Shown here piece by piece: positions 52,948 to 62,059 of a stretch of DNA of 64,000 nt. The position numbers were made by a program, and so were the translations under genes. Origin of the DNA: Neisseriaceae bacterium (GTDB lineage Bacteria; Pseudomonadota; Gammaproteobacteria; Burkholderiales; Neisseriaceae); NCBI GenBank assembly GCA_016864895.1, contig CP046107.1, positions 124,001 to 188,000 of the forward strand, written 5' to 3'. The notes below the pieces were generated by a model, which ran no database searches, was not told the origin of the DNA, and saw only the letters and a program-made list of their open reading frames with translations. The first letter of the stretch is position 1; each line of letters begins with the position of its first letter.

Positions 52948-54624
52948 ATGGAAAATTTTGCAGAGTTACTAGAAGAATATTCATCAAGTCAAGATATGGC
53001 GGTAGGCGAAGTGATTACCGCTGAAGTTATTGGTATAAGTAATAATACCATTATAGTTAATGCAGGCTTAAAATCAGAGGCTTGGATTGACATTAATGAA
53101 TTTAAAGATATTAATGGCGAACTTGAAGTAAAAGTTGGTGATTTCGTAACTGTTACTATTGAATCAATTGAAAATGGATTTGGTGAGACTAAACTATCTA
53201 GAGAGAAAGCTAAAAGAGTAGCTGACTGGATTGTACTTGAAGATGCATTGGAACAAGGTACGGTTTTATCTGGTGTTATTAATGGAAAGGTAAAAGGTGG
53301 TTTAACAGTGATGGTTAATAGTATACGTGCCTTTTTGCCAGGTTCTCTAGTAGATATTCATCCAATTAAAGATACATCTTCTTATGAAGGTAAAGAGATA
53401 GAATTCAAAGTAATTAAATTGGATAAAAAACGTAATAATGTGGTTGTTTCTCGTCGTGCAGTACTAGAAGAAACATTAGGTGAGGAAAGAGAAGCATTAT
53501 TAGAAAACTTAAAAGAAGGTGCTGTGGTTAAAGGAATTGTCAAAAATATCACAGATTATGGTGCATTCGTTGATTTGGGTGGTATCGATGGTTTGTTACA
53601 TATTACTGACTTGGCTTGGGGAAGAGTTAAACATCCAAGTGAGTTATTAGAAGTAGGTAAAGAAATTGAATCTAAAGTCCTTAAATTTGACGAAGAAAAG
53701 AATAGAGTCTCTTTAGGTTTAAAACAGTTAGAAGATGATCCTTGGGAAGGTTTATCTAGAGTTTATCCAACAGGTACTAGGCTATATGGTAAAGTTTCTA
53801 ACTTAACTGATTATGGTGCTTTTGTTGAAATCGAAAGAGGCATAGAAGGCTTAGTTCATGTTTCTGAAATGGATTGGACTAATAAAAATGTTCATCCGAG
53901 TAAAGTGGTACAACTAGGTGATGAAGTTCAAGTTATGATCTTAGATGTTGATGAAGAACGTCGTCGTATTAGTTTAGGAATGAAACAGTGTCTGCCTAAT
54001 CCTTGGGAAGATTTTGACGCTAACTATCAAAAAGGTGATAAATTAACAGGGGCAATAAAATCTATTACAGATTTTGGTATTTTTGTCGGTTTGCCAGGCG
54101 GTATTGATGGTTTAGTCCATTTATTAGATTTATCATGGAATGAGCCAGGTGAGGAAGTTATCCGAAAATACAAAAAAGGTGATCAGATTGAAACAGTTAT
54201 TTTATCCATTGATACTACTAAAGAAAGAATTTCATTGGGTGTTAAACAATTAGAAGGAGATCCCTTTGGTAATTACATAGATTCTCATGACAAGGGTAGC
54301 GTGGTTAAGGGAATAGTAAAATCTGTTGAAGCCAAATTAGCTATTGTTGAATTGGACACTGATGTTGAAGGACAGTTACGTGCTTCAGAAATTTTAACAG
54401 ATAAGGTTGAAGATGCAAGAAATCATTTGAAGGAAGGTGATGAAGTTGAAGCCATGATTGTTAGCATTGACCGTAAGAATCGTGTTATTCATTTATCTGT
54501 TAAAGCTAATATTGAAAAAGAGCAATCTGACGTATTGGTCTCAGTTAATCGTAGCAATGTGAATACTGGTACCACAAGTTTGGGTGACCTATTAAAAGAA
54601 AAACTTTCTGAAACTGAAGATTAA
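52948..54624 (+). CDS. rpsA: 30S ribosomal protein S1
   Basis: From the ATG at 52948 this is a 558-residue protein with six S1 RNA-binding repeats (for example [19 protein letters not shown] and [10 protein letters not shown]). The chosen start gives [11 protein letters not shown], as in Neisseria S1; an upstream in-frame TTG at 52924 is less likely. S1 brings mRNA to the 30S subunit. It is followed after 23 bases by ihfB, the usual order cmk-rpsA-ihfB. Confidence 0.96.
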   Translation: MENFAELLEEYSSSQDMAVGEVITAEVIGISNNTIIVNAGLKSEAWIDINEFKDINGELEVKVGDFVTVTIESIENGFGETKLSREKAKRVADWIVLEDALEQGTVLSGVINGKVKGGLTVMVNSIRAFLPGSLVDIHPIKDTSSYEGKEIEFKVIKLDKKRNNVVVSRRAVLEETLGEEREALLENLKEGAVVKGIVKNITDYGAFVDLGGIDGLLHITDLAWGRVKHPSELLEVGKEIESKVLKFDEEKNRVSLGLKQLEDDPWEGLSRVYPTGTRLYGKVSNLTDYGAFVEIERGIEGLVHVSEMDWTNKNVHPSKVVQLGDEVQVMILDVDEERRRISLGMKQCLPNPWEDFDANYQKGDKLTGAIKSITDFGIFVGLPGGIDGLVHLLDLSWNEPGEEVIRKYKKGDQIETVILSIDTTKERISLGVKQLEGDPFGNYIDSHDKGSVVKGIVKSVEAKLAIVELDTDVEGQLRASEILTDKVEDARNHLKEGDEVEAMIVSIDRKNRVIHLSVKANIEKEQSDVLVSVNRSNVNTGTTSLGDLLKEKLSETED

Positions 54625-54647
54625 GTATCATTAGAAAAGGAATAAAG

Positions 54648-54959
54648 ATGACGAAATCAGAGTTAATTAATAGAATTGTAGAGTCAAGTATGTCTCAAGA
54701 TTTGGAAAATTTGAATTCAAAATTGGTCACTGATCTTGGTGTAAAATTGATTGTAGACAGTATGACACGTTCTTTAGCAAAAGGTCAAAGAATAGAGATT
54801 CGAGGCTTTGGTAGTTTTGATTTAAATGATAGACCAGGAAGAATAGGTCGCAATCCAAGAACTGGTGAAAAAGTTGATATTCCCGCTAAAAAGGTACCTC
54901 ATTTTAAACCGGGTAAAGAGTTACGTGAAAGGGTTAATGAGGCTTTTCAAAATAATTGA
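54648..54959 (+). CDS. ihfB: Integration host factor beta subunit
   Basis: This 103-residue HU/IHF-type DNA-bending protein carries the IEIRGFGSFDL core and GRNPRTGEKVDIPAKKVPHFKPGK, the beta arm and the Pro that wedges into DNA. It pairs with IhfA to bend specific sites. Its position behind rpsA supports IhfB over HU. A palindromic terminator follows at once. Confidence 0.95.
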   Translation: MTKSELINRIVESSMSQDLENLNSKLVTDLGVKLIVDSMTRSLAKGQRIEIRGFGSFDLNDRPGRIGRNPRTGEKVDIPAKKVPHFKPGKELRERVNEAFQNN

Positions 54960-54965
54960 ATTTTC

Positions 54966-55009
54966 AAGTTAAAAAAAAACATCACCGCGGTGATGTTTTT
55001 TTTTAACTT
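54966..55009. terminator. Perfect 44-base palindromic terminator after ihfB
   Basis: The 22-base half (54966-54987) is an exact inverted copy of the next 22 bases, with nine A and nine T residues flanking a catcaccg/cggtgatg core. It forms a T-tailed hairpin on either strand and closes the rpsA-ihfB unit. Confidence 0.92.
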
Positions 55010-55012
55010 TAT

Positions 55013-55051
55013 TTGACAAAATGTCCAAATATCATAATAATGATCATTGTT
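55013..55051 (+). promoter_or_regulatory. leuA promoter with overlapping Fur-box-like site
   Basis: TTGACA (55013-55018) is followed after 16 bases by TAATAA (55035-55040). The 19 bases at 55033-55051 match the Fur consensus at 14 positions and overlap the -10. This weaker match in AT-rich DNA may be chance. Confidence 0.4.
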
Positions 55052-55122
55052 TAAAGTATAAATTTTAAAAAATAATTTTTATTTTTAGACTATTTGTCCT
55101 GTTAAATATTTTTAGGTGCTAA

Positions 55123-56904
55123 ATGACGAATATAATTTTAGATGTATTTAAGTTAATAGATTACTTTGGAGGTGTTTTAGCTCTAGAGCAAGGTTTAAGA
55201 TCTGTGGGTGTAGATGTTTCTGCTTCGGCTATATACAAGTGGAGGCAACGAGGTTCTATACCAATGTCTAAATTGGAAAGTTTAATAAATTTAGCTAAAA
55301 AAAAGAATTTACAATTTGATATAAACCAATTTTTACGATTAGAGAAGATGGAGCACACAACAATGAATCCAAACAAAGTAATAATTTTTGATACTACCTT
55401 AAGAGATGGTGAGCAGACCCCAGGTGCTGCAATGACTAAAGAAGAAAAAATTCGTATTGCTTTGCAACTAGAAAAATTGGGTGTTGATGTACTTGAAGTT
55501 GGTTTTGCAGCAGCTAGTCCAGGAGATTTTGACGCAGTTAATTCTATTGCTAAACTAATTAAACGTTCTACTGTATGTTCGTTAGCAAGAGCTAATGAAT
55601 ATGATATTCGAAAAGCTGGGGAAGCATTAGATCCAGCCGAACATAAAAGAATTCATGTTTTTATAGCAACAAGTCCACTACATATGAAGTTCAAATTAAA
55701 GAAAACACCAGAAGAAGTATTAGATGCGGTTATTAGGTCAATTCGTATAGCAAAAGAATATACTAATGATATTGAATTTTCAGCAGAAGATGGTTTTCGT
55801 TCAGATATGGACTTCTTAGAGAAAATATTTACGGTAGCGATTGAAGCGGGTGCTACGACTATAAATATGCCTGATACTGTTGGCTATTCAATACCAAGTC
55901 ATACAAAAAAACGTTTCGAAGAAATTATAAAACGAGTTGTTAATAGCGAAAAAGTAGTATGGTCAACTCATTGTCATGATGACTTGGGTATGGCGGTGGC
56001 CAACTCAATTGCAGCAGTACAAGGTGGTGCAAGACAAATTGAATGCACAATGAACGGTATTGGAGAAAGAGCAGGAAATGCTAGTTTAGAAGAAGTTGTG
56101 ATGGCAATTAAAACCAGAGAAGATTTATTAGGATTAGAAACAAATATTGATACCAAACAAATTTTATCGACTTCAAAATTAGTATCTACTATCACTGGTT
56201 ATCCAGTACCTGCGAATAAAGCTATAGTTGGTATTAATGCATTCGCACATGAGTCAGGTATTCATCAAGATGGTGTATTAAAATGCCGTGAAACTTATGA
56301 AATTATGTCTCCTGAATCAATTGGTTGGAGTGCTAACCGGTTAACATTAGGTAAATTATCAGGTCGAAATGCTTTTAAAACAAAACTACATGAGTTAGGT
56401 ATTTTTCTAGAATCTGAAGATAAAATAAATGCTGCATTTGCTCGATTTAAAGATTTAGCAGATAAAAAACGTCAAATTTTTGATGAAGATTTGCATGCAT
56501 TAGTATCAGATGAAATTAGTAATATGGGACTAAACGAAGATTTGCGTTTCATTTCACTAAAAATTGATACTGAAACAGGAGAGCATCCATTGGCTAAAAT
56601 TTATTTTTCTAACCATGGAAAGGAAGTTATGGCACAAGCATCAGGAGTAGGTGCGGTTGATTCTATATTTAAGGCTATTGAGTCTGTCATCAATAGTGGT
56701 GCCACTCTTGAATTGTATTCAGTTAATGCTGTTACAGAAGGAATTGAAAGTCAGGCAGATGTAACAATTCGTCTTAAGAGAGGAGATAGAATAGTCAGCG
56801 GACAAGGAACTGATCTAGATATTTTAAATGCAAGTGCTAAATCTTATTTGTCAGCTCTAAGTAAATTTCAAACAGGGAAGGAAGGGCTCAAGATCCAAGC
56901 TTAG
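55123..56904 (+). CDS. leuA: 2-isopropylmalate synthase with N-terminal HTH-like extension
   Basis: The frame encodes 593 residues. From about residue 81 ([18 protein letters not shown]) it is a complete LeuA, which condenses 2-oxoisovalerate with acetyl-CoA in leucine synthesis. It shows the [13 protein letters not shown] metal site, [18 protein letters not shown] and the C-terminal leucine-sensing domain. The first ~80 residues are extra: [13 protein letters not shown], then [19 protein letters not shown] looks like a Cro-type helix-turn-helix. The Met at 55363 has GGAG (55350-55353) at ideal distance, so normal-length LeuA could also be made from an internal start. No stop or frameshift separates the two parts. 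Confidence 0.9.
   Translation: MTNIILDVFKLIDYFGGVLALEQGLRSVGVDVSASAIYKWRQRGSIPMSKLESLINLAKKKNLQFDINQFLRLEKMEHTTMNPNKVIIFDTTLRDGEQTPGAAMTKEEKIRIALQLEKLGVDVLEVGFAAASPGDFDAVNSIAKLIKRSTVCSLARANEYDIRKAGEALDPAEHKRIHVFIATSPLHMKFKLKKTPEEVLDAVIRSIRIAKEYTNDIEFSAEDGFRSDMDFLEKIFTVAIEAGATTINMPDTVGYSIPSHTKKRFEEIIKRVVNSEKVVWSTHCHDDLGMAVANSIAAVQGGARQIECTMNGIGERAGNASLEEVVMAIKTREDLLGLETNIDTKQILSTSKLVSTITGYPVPANKAIVGINAFAHESGIHQDGVLKCRETYEIMSPESIGWSANRLTLGKLSGRNAFKTKLHELGIFLESEDKINAAFARFKDLADKKRQIFDEDLHALVSDEISNMGLNEDLRFISLKIDTETGEHPLAKIYFSNHGKEVMAQASGVGAVDSIFKAIESVINSGATLELYSVNAVTEGIESQADVTIRLKRGDRIVSGQGTDLDILNASAKSYLSALSKFQTGKEGLKIQA
55350..55365 (+). promoter_or_regulatory. Internal ribosome site and ATG for standard-length LeuA
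   Basis: GGAG at 55350-55353 lies 9 bases before the in-frame ATG at 55363, which begins [12 protein letters not shown], the expected start of LeuA in related bacteria. It could yield a second, shorter product from the fused reading frame. Confidence 0.55.
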
Positions 56905-57122
56905 TTAAATGATTACTTTAGAAAACTTAAGGGATTAAATTATTTTTTATAGTCTTTTTTTGTTTTATTAATGATTTCAATCTATATGTAGTCAATAAAA
57001 TTTGATTGTCTGGACTATGTCATGTAGGATGCTACTATGGCTAGATCACGGCAGTGAAATTTTATTTGCGAAAAACACCCACAGAAATACAAAAGTAATT
57101 GTCGTTAACCATCTGATAATAT

Positions 57123-57764
57123 TTGATAACAAATAAAACAAGACTGAATGTGATTAATAGAATTTATCTTTACATCGTCTGCTTAGATGAAATAGTTCAA
57201 AAAAAATCTAGTTTAAGAGAATGCAGGCAACAGATAAAAGATTACAAATATTATTTGTTGTCAAATATATTAGGCACTCCTATTACTAGAAATGAGATTG
57301 GTTACACTGAAAAAGGTAAACCTTTTGTTCGTAACAAAAATTTTTCTTTTAGTATATCTCACAGTAAGGAGTATTATGCCATTGTTTGGATCAATGAAAA
57401 AATAGAGTTGGGTTTAGATATAGAATCTTTATCTAGGCGTGTTAATTTAGATATTATAAAAAAAACTTTGTCTAATAGAGAATGGTCTGATTTTGTATCA
57501 AATGGACAAAAAACGACTGATTTTTTGTTTTTTTGGACTCAAAAAGAATCTTTTATTAAGGCCAAAGCACTTAGTGTTTATACAGGAGTAAATGATTTAG
57601 AGTTTGAAATAATAGAATATGGGGCAAAAAGTTATTTAGCTATCAGTAAGTATGATAATCAAATTTACAGGATGATCCCTTTTAGATTATATAATCAAAT
57701 AGGTATGATTTGTTGTGGTTCTGTTAAAATTGATACGTTTGAGATCATAGAAAAGATTAGTTAG
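57123..57764 (+). CDS. 4'-phosphopantetheinyl transferase, Sfp type (second copy)
   Basis: A 213-residue frame from a TTG at 57123 (a GTG at 57150 is an alternative start). It has SFSISHSKEYY, GLDIE (~97-101) and WTQKESFIKAKAL (~138), the Mg- and CoA-binding pattern of Sfp/EntD proteins. It shares only these motifs with the copy at 17362-18096. It stands alone after leuA, about 220 bases downstream, with no carrier-protein gene nearby. It could serve the fatty-acid carrier protein, or a second carrier system outside the window. Confidence 0.8.
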   Translation: MITNKTRLNVINRIYLYIVCLDEIVQKKSSLRECRQQIKDYKYYLLSNILGTPITRNEIGYTEKGKPFVRNKNFSFSISHSKEYYAIVWINEKIELGLDIESLSRRVNLDIIKKTLSNREWSDFVSNGQKTTDFLFFWTQKESFIKAKALSVYTGVNDLEFEIIEYGAKSYLAISKYDNQIYRMIPFRLYNQIGMICCGSVKIDTFEIIEKIS

Positions 57765-58620
57765 TTGAGTCAGAATTTCTCATAAGGTGATTCTGTATAC
57801 AACGTGTTCTATTAGATCATCTAAATAATAGAGTCGGTAATTTTCTTTTTAAACTACCAAAATACGTTCTATTGCTATCTTCTAAAATTTGGTGTACTAC
57901 CGTTGTAGTTAATAAGAATAAGAAGGACACCCTTCCTTTAGATACAAAACTTCTTGACAATCTAATAAAAAGTGTTTAAAGTAAAAGCTCAAAACTGAAC
58001 ATTTTTTAATTTCTTTCTGTTTATCCCTACTTTTTCCAGTAGGGATTTTTTTAAGTAGGGTAGGGGTGCAGTAATTAAGTATTGATTAATTTTACCGCAA
58101 AGTGTATAGAGGCTAGGAATAAATGTTGTAAATCTTTTTTGGCCAATCAATCATCAAAATCTCAAGGATAAATACACCAGAAATTTCTTGTAGCGTTGAA
58201 GTTTGGTACACCAATTAGGAGGGTTTAGATCGGATGTGTATTGGTTTGTTTTCTGGATAACATGTTTTTTAGTTTTGACAGCGATAGAAAACTATTATTT
58301 GTCCTATGCATTGAGAATGATGGTTTATGGTATGCTTCTAAGTGCCCAATGGAATGTGTTCAATTGGAATGATGTACTACAAACTGATTACGCCATAGTA
58401 CATACCTAAATATTTTGGTAATGCTTTTGTTTAATTATTTGGCTAGAAAAACCTTATGTCAAAACATAAATCAAAAAAACACTGTAGCAAGAATAAGAAA
58501 AATAATGCAGAAATAAAAAAACATTTTTTTATGGTTGGAAGACAAAATTGATCACTGATAATGTTAGAAACTGATGACACAAAGAAATGGAGAAAAATTT
58601 TTAAATAGAATTAAAATACT
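57765..58620. other. Degenerate spacer with one terminator-like hairpin
   Basis: About 850 bases without a gene I can support. On the reverse strand around 57790-57930 broken frames read like fragments of a lost gene. A forward frame at 58203-58409 (68 codons, TTG start, with AGGAGGG upstream of an inner GTG) is rich in aromatic and hydrophobic residues but unrecognised. A Lys-rich short frame begins near 58457. Confidence 0.4.
58023..58053 (+). terminator. Intrinsic terminator-like hairpin
   Basis: A 9-bp stem atccctact/agtagggat (58023-58031 and 58038-58046) with a 6-base loop is followed by seven T residues. It lies 260 bases after the second PPTase gene; nothing coding is seen directly before it. 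Confidence 0.75.
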
Positions 58621-59241
58621 TCATTTATGAGGATGAGAAGGAAAGTAGACAGATAAAGGTTTAGGAATAAAGTTATAATTTAATAATTGACTTACCCCAC
58701 TTTCATAATTAGTATCACGGAAGTCAAAGCCACAAAAAAAGTATTTATCGCAGAATTCGGATTTTTCACAGAATTGCTGGCAGAATGAAAATAATTCAAA
58801 GTTACCTCTATACCAATTGTCCTCAGCATACCATATTTTACTTATTATTGCGTCTATGTTGATCCTATCTGTCATCAATACTTCTAACATTAAATGGTTG
58901 TCACATGATGAGGCTAAATTGAATATTTGGTTCAATTTGGCATGAATAATGTAAAAATGATATGGCCATGGAATAATAGGTAGTAAATTCAAGAAAAATG
59001 GTTTGTTAATTTTTCTGATTTTTGATATCGAATTGGCGTATCCATATCTTTTTATATTACTTACAATAACAGAAGGTCTTAAATCACATCTCAATCTGAC
59101 TAAAATAGAATCATAGCCAGAGGATACAGTGACTTCCTGCATGGAACGCACAATCTGCCATGCACGATCATGACTAATTCTTGTTAAATAATTACTTATT
59201 TTCTTTTGTTCAAATATAGGACTATCCTTTCTCTTTAGCAC
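58621..59241 (-). CDS. Hypothetical protein, divergent member (A) of a local paralogous family
   Basis: A 206-residue protein with no recognised domain, signal peptide or membrane segment. It shares with the three genes at 60415-62059 a common plan: DRAWxI near the N-terminus, SNIKRYGYANSISKI, a PYHFYIIHAKLNQIFNLASSC block, KYFFCGFDF and ESGVSQLLNYNFIP near the end. It is the most diverged member and has an extra N-terminus of about 15 residues and a Cys-rich insert near the end. The Ile/Phe-rich alternation suggests a compact alpha/beta fold. Function unknown; immunity protein or effector are both possible. Confidence 0.65.
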   Translation of the reverse strand: MLKRKDSPIFEQKKISNYLTRISHDRAWQIVRSMQEVTVSSGYDSILVRLRCDLRPSVIVSNIKRYGYANSISKIRKINKPFFLNLLPIIPWPYHFYIIHAKLNQIFNLASSCDNHLMLEVLMTDRINIDAIISKIWYAEDNWYRGNFELFSFCQQFCEKSEFCDKYFFCGFDFRDTNYESGVSQLLNYNFIPKPLSVYFPSHPHK

Positions 59242-59733
59242 ACCAACTAGAAGCTGGTCATTTTAGTCTGTATTAGGTTAAAACTTCTTAAATTCTGAGT
59301 AAGATTTAAAATCGTTCGAAACTGTTTCTAGGTTTCTATAGTTTCTACAATGCAGTTAATGCAGTTAATGCAGTTAATGCAGTTAATGCAGTTAATGCAG
59401 TTAATGCAGTTAATGCAGTTAATGCAGTTAATGCAGTTAATGCAGTTAATGCAGTTAATGCAGTTAATGCAGTTAATGCAGTATAGCACTAAATAACCTA
59501 CTATAGATAATAGATTTTTTTGTCAAAAGCAACAAAATATTTTTGTATAACATCAAACTATCCTTAGTACCCTAAAATACTTTCTTAGGTAATCAAAATG
59601 CACCAAAATCAACTTAATACAGAGATGATTCATGGTATTTCTTTAGGTTTTAAAAGAGTGATCCATATTTCGTAGAGAAATGGAACAATCAATTTAAAAT
59701 AAAATTGATTTTATCGCAAAAAGTTTCTTTAAC
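59242..59733. other. Spacer with a 9-bp tandem repeat
   Basis: Contains the tandem repeat at 59350-59482 and otherwise AT-rich sequence. It must include the promoter for the reverse gene at 58621-59241. No other gene was recognised. Confidence 0.6.
59350..59482. repeat. 9-bp tandem repeat, 14 perfect copies plus a partial
   Basis: The unit atgcagtta occurs 14 times without a single change (59350-59475) and ends in a 7-base partial copy. On the forward strand it could encode Met-Gln-Leu repeats (59350-59496, 48 residues), but no ribosome site precedes it. It lies 109-241 bases upstream of the reverse gene at 58621-59241. Perfect identity shows recent expansion or slippage. Confidence 0.97.
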
Positions 59734-60405
59734 TTATCGGATAGAAATTTCTTGCCGCAATTGAATTTGATCAACTGCTGCATGGCTGGAGCGTTGTGGT
59801 TGTTTGGTAAAAAATTCTATATTACGCTTGGTATCTGTGTTCTTAGGGATAATGGCTAAAATTTTACCTTCCATTTTACCTGCACGGGTTTTCCATGACT
59901 CAAGAAATTGTGCTTTGCTCATAGAAATATGTCCTAAAGAAGGATCGGCGAGTAGTACGGTACTAGCATTAATGCCACGCAATACTGAAAAATGGTCATT
60001 TTTACGATATTTTAAGTATACAATTACGGGAATTTTTAACTGTACCAACTGCTCAAATGATAATAATGCATAACCTTTTGCCTCAAACCCTAGTTCTGGC
60101 ATGATACGCTGCATATCGGCAAATGAAGCCCGCTCTTTTGTTTTACCCATTTTTTCTAAAATTTCATCTTCAGTCAATGATTGACCATAGTAATTATTCA
60201 GTAATGTGGCAATGGAAGCCGCACCACAGGAGAAATCAAAATCTTGTTTCACAATACCCGCATCACGTTGTGATTTCCAGCTTTGTAAATGGACTTTACC
60301 ATAGGCAATAGGATTTTCAGTGAAGGTCGGGGTGGCAAATGTCGTACAGCAGAGAAATAAGGCAATTAGAAAAAAAGAAAATAGATGTTTAATATGCTTA
60401 TTCAT
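59734..60405 (-). CDS. Exported C39-family peptidase-like protein
   Basis: A 223-residue protein with a signal peptide (hydrophobic LFSFFLIALFLCC then TTFA, cleavage near residue 24). The mature part is a C39-type papain-like fold: DFDFSCGAASIATLL with Cys60, a DHFSVLRG with His138, and LADPSLGHISM with the following Asp. C39 domains usually cut double-glycine leader peptides inside bacteriocin ABC exporters. Here there is no transporter part, so it acts alone in the periplasm or outside. It sits between members A and B of the paralogous family on the same strand, 9 bases after B, so co-transcription with B, C and D is likely. Confidence 0.82.
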   Translation of the reverse strand: MNKHIKHLFSFFLIALFLCCTTFATPTFTENPIAYGKVHLQSWKSQRDAGIVKQDFDFSCGAASIATLLNNYYGQSLTEDEILEKMGKTKERASFADMQRIMPELGFEAKGYALLSFEQLVQLKIPVIVYLKYRKNDHFSVLRGINASTVLLADPSLGHISMSKAQFLESWKTRAGKMEGKILAIIPKNTDTKRNIEFFTKQPQRSSHAAVDQIQLRQEISIR

Positions 60406-60414
60406 TTAATTACT

Positions 60415-60948
60415 TCAGGGGAAATAAAGAGACAAAAAATCAGGCACAAAATTATATTTTAATTCCTCATCTACCCCACTTTCATAGATCCCATCAAAAT
60501 TAAGCTCACAAAAAAAATATTGTTTGAAATATGAACTAAATTTAAAGCCTCCATACAAAGTACTTTCAGAACTACATATTTTCCTTATTATTTCTGTATT
60601 AAGATTATCGGCAATCAATATTCCAAATATCAAAAAGTTATCACAAGAGGATGCCAAATTAAAAATTTGATTTAATTCGGCATTAACAAGATAAAAATAA
60701 TATGGTCGTGGGAAAGGTATTAAATTATAAGGAAATGGTATTTCAAGTCTTTTAATTTTAGATGCCGAATGGGTATATCCATATCTTTTTATATTACTTA
60801 AGATAAAAGAACGTTTTGAATGACAACTTATTCTTACCAAGACAGAAGTACCATCAGGGACAGCACCCCCTTGCATGGCATATATAATGCGCCATGCACG
60901 ATCATAACTGGACTCTCTGTATATATAATCAATCATTATGGTTGTCAC
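60415..60948 (-). CDS. Hypothetical protein, family copy B
   Basis: A 177-residue protein. Its first ~120 residues are nearly identical to copies C and D: SSYDRAWRIIYAMQGGAVP, LSNIKRYGYTHSASKIKRL, then PRPYYFYLVNAELNQIFNLA. The C-terminal part (ICSSESTLYGGFKFSSYF, FDGIYESGVDEEL) differs more from C. No signal peptide or known domain is seen. It lies 15 bases after copy C and directly before the C39 gene. Confidence 0.7.
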   Translation of the reverse strand: MTTIMIDYIYRESSYDRAWRIIYAMQGGAVPDGTSVLVRISCHSKRSFILSNIKRYGYTHSASKIKRLEIPFPYNLIPFPRPYYFYLVNAELNQIFNLASSCDNFLIFGILIADNLNTEIIRKICSSESTLYGGFKFSSYFKQYFFCELNFDGIYESGVDEELKYNFVPDFLSLYFP

Positions 60949-60963
60949 AACAAATATACTTAT

Positions 60964-61509
60964 TTATTTAACTACTTCAGGGAAATAAGCAGACAAAAAA
61001 TCAGGCACAAAATTATAATTTAATGCTTCATTTACCTCAATTTCATCAGTCCCATCAAAATCAAGACGACAAAAAAAATATCGTTTGAAATATGAACTGA
61101 ATTCAAAGTCCCCATACAAAGTATTCCCAGAACTACATATTTCTTTTATTATCTCTGTGTTAAGATTATCGGCAATCAATATTTCAAATACCAAAAAGTA
61201 ACGACAAGAGGATGCCAAATTAAAAATTTGATTTAATTCGGTATTAATAAGATAAAAATAATATGGTCGTGGGAGAGGTATTAAATTAAAAGGAAATGGT
61301 ATTTCAAGTCTTTTAATTTTAGATGCCGAATGGGCGTATCCATATCTTTTTATATTACTTAAGATAAAAGAACGTTTTGAATGACAACTTATTCTTACCA
61401 AGACAGAAGTACCATCAGGGACAGCACCCCCTTGCATGGCATATATAATCCGCCATGCACGATCATAACTGGATTCTCTGTATATATAATCAATCATTAT
61501 GGTTGTCAC
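60964..61509 (-). CDS. Hypothetical protein, family copy C
   Basis: A 181-residue intact member of the tandem family. The N-terminal ~120 residues are almost the same as B and D. The C-terminal third differs at scattered residues (LYGDFEFSSYFKRYF, FDGTDEIEVNEAL), and it ends in SAYFPEVVK. The variable end and fixed start resemble families that diversify a binding face. Function unknown. It starts 15 bases after the stop of copy D. Confidence 0.7.
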   Translation of the reverse strand: MTTIMIDYIYRESSYDRAWRIIYAMQGGAVPDGTSVLVRISCHSKRSFILSNIKRYGYAHSASKIKRLEIPFPFNLIPLPRPYYFYLINTELNQIFNLASSCRYFLVFEILIADNLNTEIIKEICSSGNTLYGDFEFSSYFKRYFFCRLDFDGTDEIEVNEALNYNFVPDFLSAYFPEVVK

Positions 61510-61524
61510 AACAAATATACTTAT

Positions 61525-62059
61525 TTATTTAACTACTTCAGGGAAATAAGCAGACAAAAAATCAGGCACAAAATTATATTTTAATTCCTCATCTACCCCA
61601 CTTTCATAGACCCCCATCAAAATTAAGCTCACAAAAAAAATATTGTTTGAAATATGAACTAAATTTAAAGCCCCCATACAAAGTACTCCCAGAACTACAT
61701 ATTTCTTTTATTATCTCTGTGTTAAGATTATCGGCAATCAATATTCCAAATACCAAAAAGTCAAAACAAGAGGATGCCAAATTAAAAATTTGATTTAATT
61801 CGGCATTAATAAGATAAAAATAATACGGTCGTGGGAGAGGTATTAAATTAAAAGGAAATGGTATTTCAAGTCTTTTAACTTTAGATGCCGAATGGGCGTA
61901 TCCATATCTTTTTATATTACTTAAGATAAAAGAACGTTTTGAATGACAACTTATTCTTACCAAGACAGAAGCACCATCAGGGACAGCACCCCCTTGCATA
62001 GCATATATAATCCGCCATGCACGATCATAACTGGATTCTCTGTATATATAATCAATCAT
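61525..62059 (-). pseudogene. Family copy D, frameshifted near the C-terminus
   Basis: This first copy of the array reads intact to FCELNFDG and then stops at 61604 after 151 residues. Copy B has gatcccatc here, while D has gacccccatc: one extra C within a five-C run (about 61612-61616). Removing it restores a frame through YESGVDEEL and VPDFLSAYFPEVVK to the stop at 61525. It may be a recent pseudogene or a slipping, phase-variable tract; a sequencing error cannot be excluded. Confidence 0.8.

Larger units (their letters stand above)
60949..62059. repeat. Tandem ~561-bp gene duplications
   Basis: Equivalent points in copies B, C and D are spaced 561 and 562 bases apart (the start codons at 60936, 61497 and 62059, and the stops of C and D at 60964 and 61525). 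Intergenic sequence (ggttgtcacaacaaatatac and following bases) is repeated too. Near-identity suggests recent duplication or gene conversion. Confidence 0.9.

Noticed and set aside
58203..58409. Forward 68-codon frame with aromatic-rich sequence
   Set aside because: It needs a TTG start, the AGGAGGG is placed inside it, and no family resemblance was found; possibly a relic of a mobile element but unsupported.
59350..59482. CRISPR array
   Set aside because: The units are 9 bases and contiguous with no spacers, so this is a simple minisatellite.
60820..61584. Forward 67-codon frames repeated at 60820 and 61381
   Set aside because: They are antisense shadows of the duplicated reverse genes and repeat only because those genes do.
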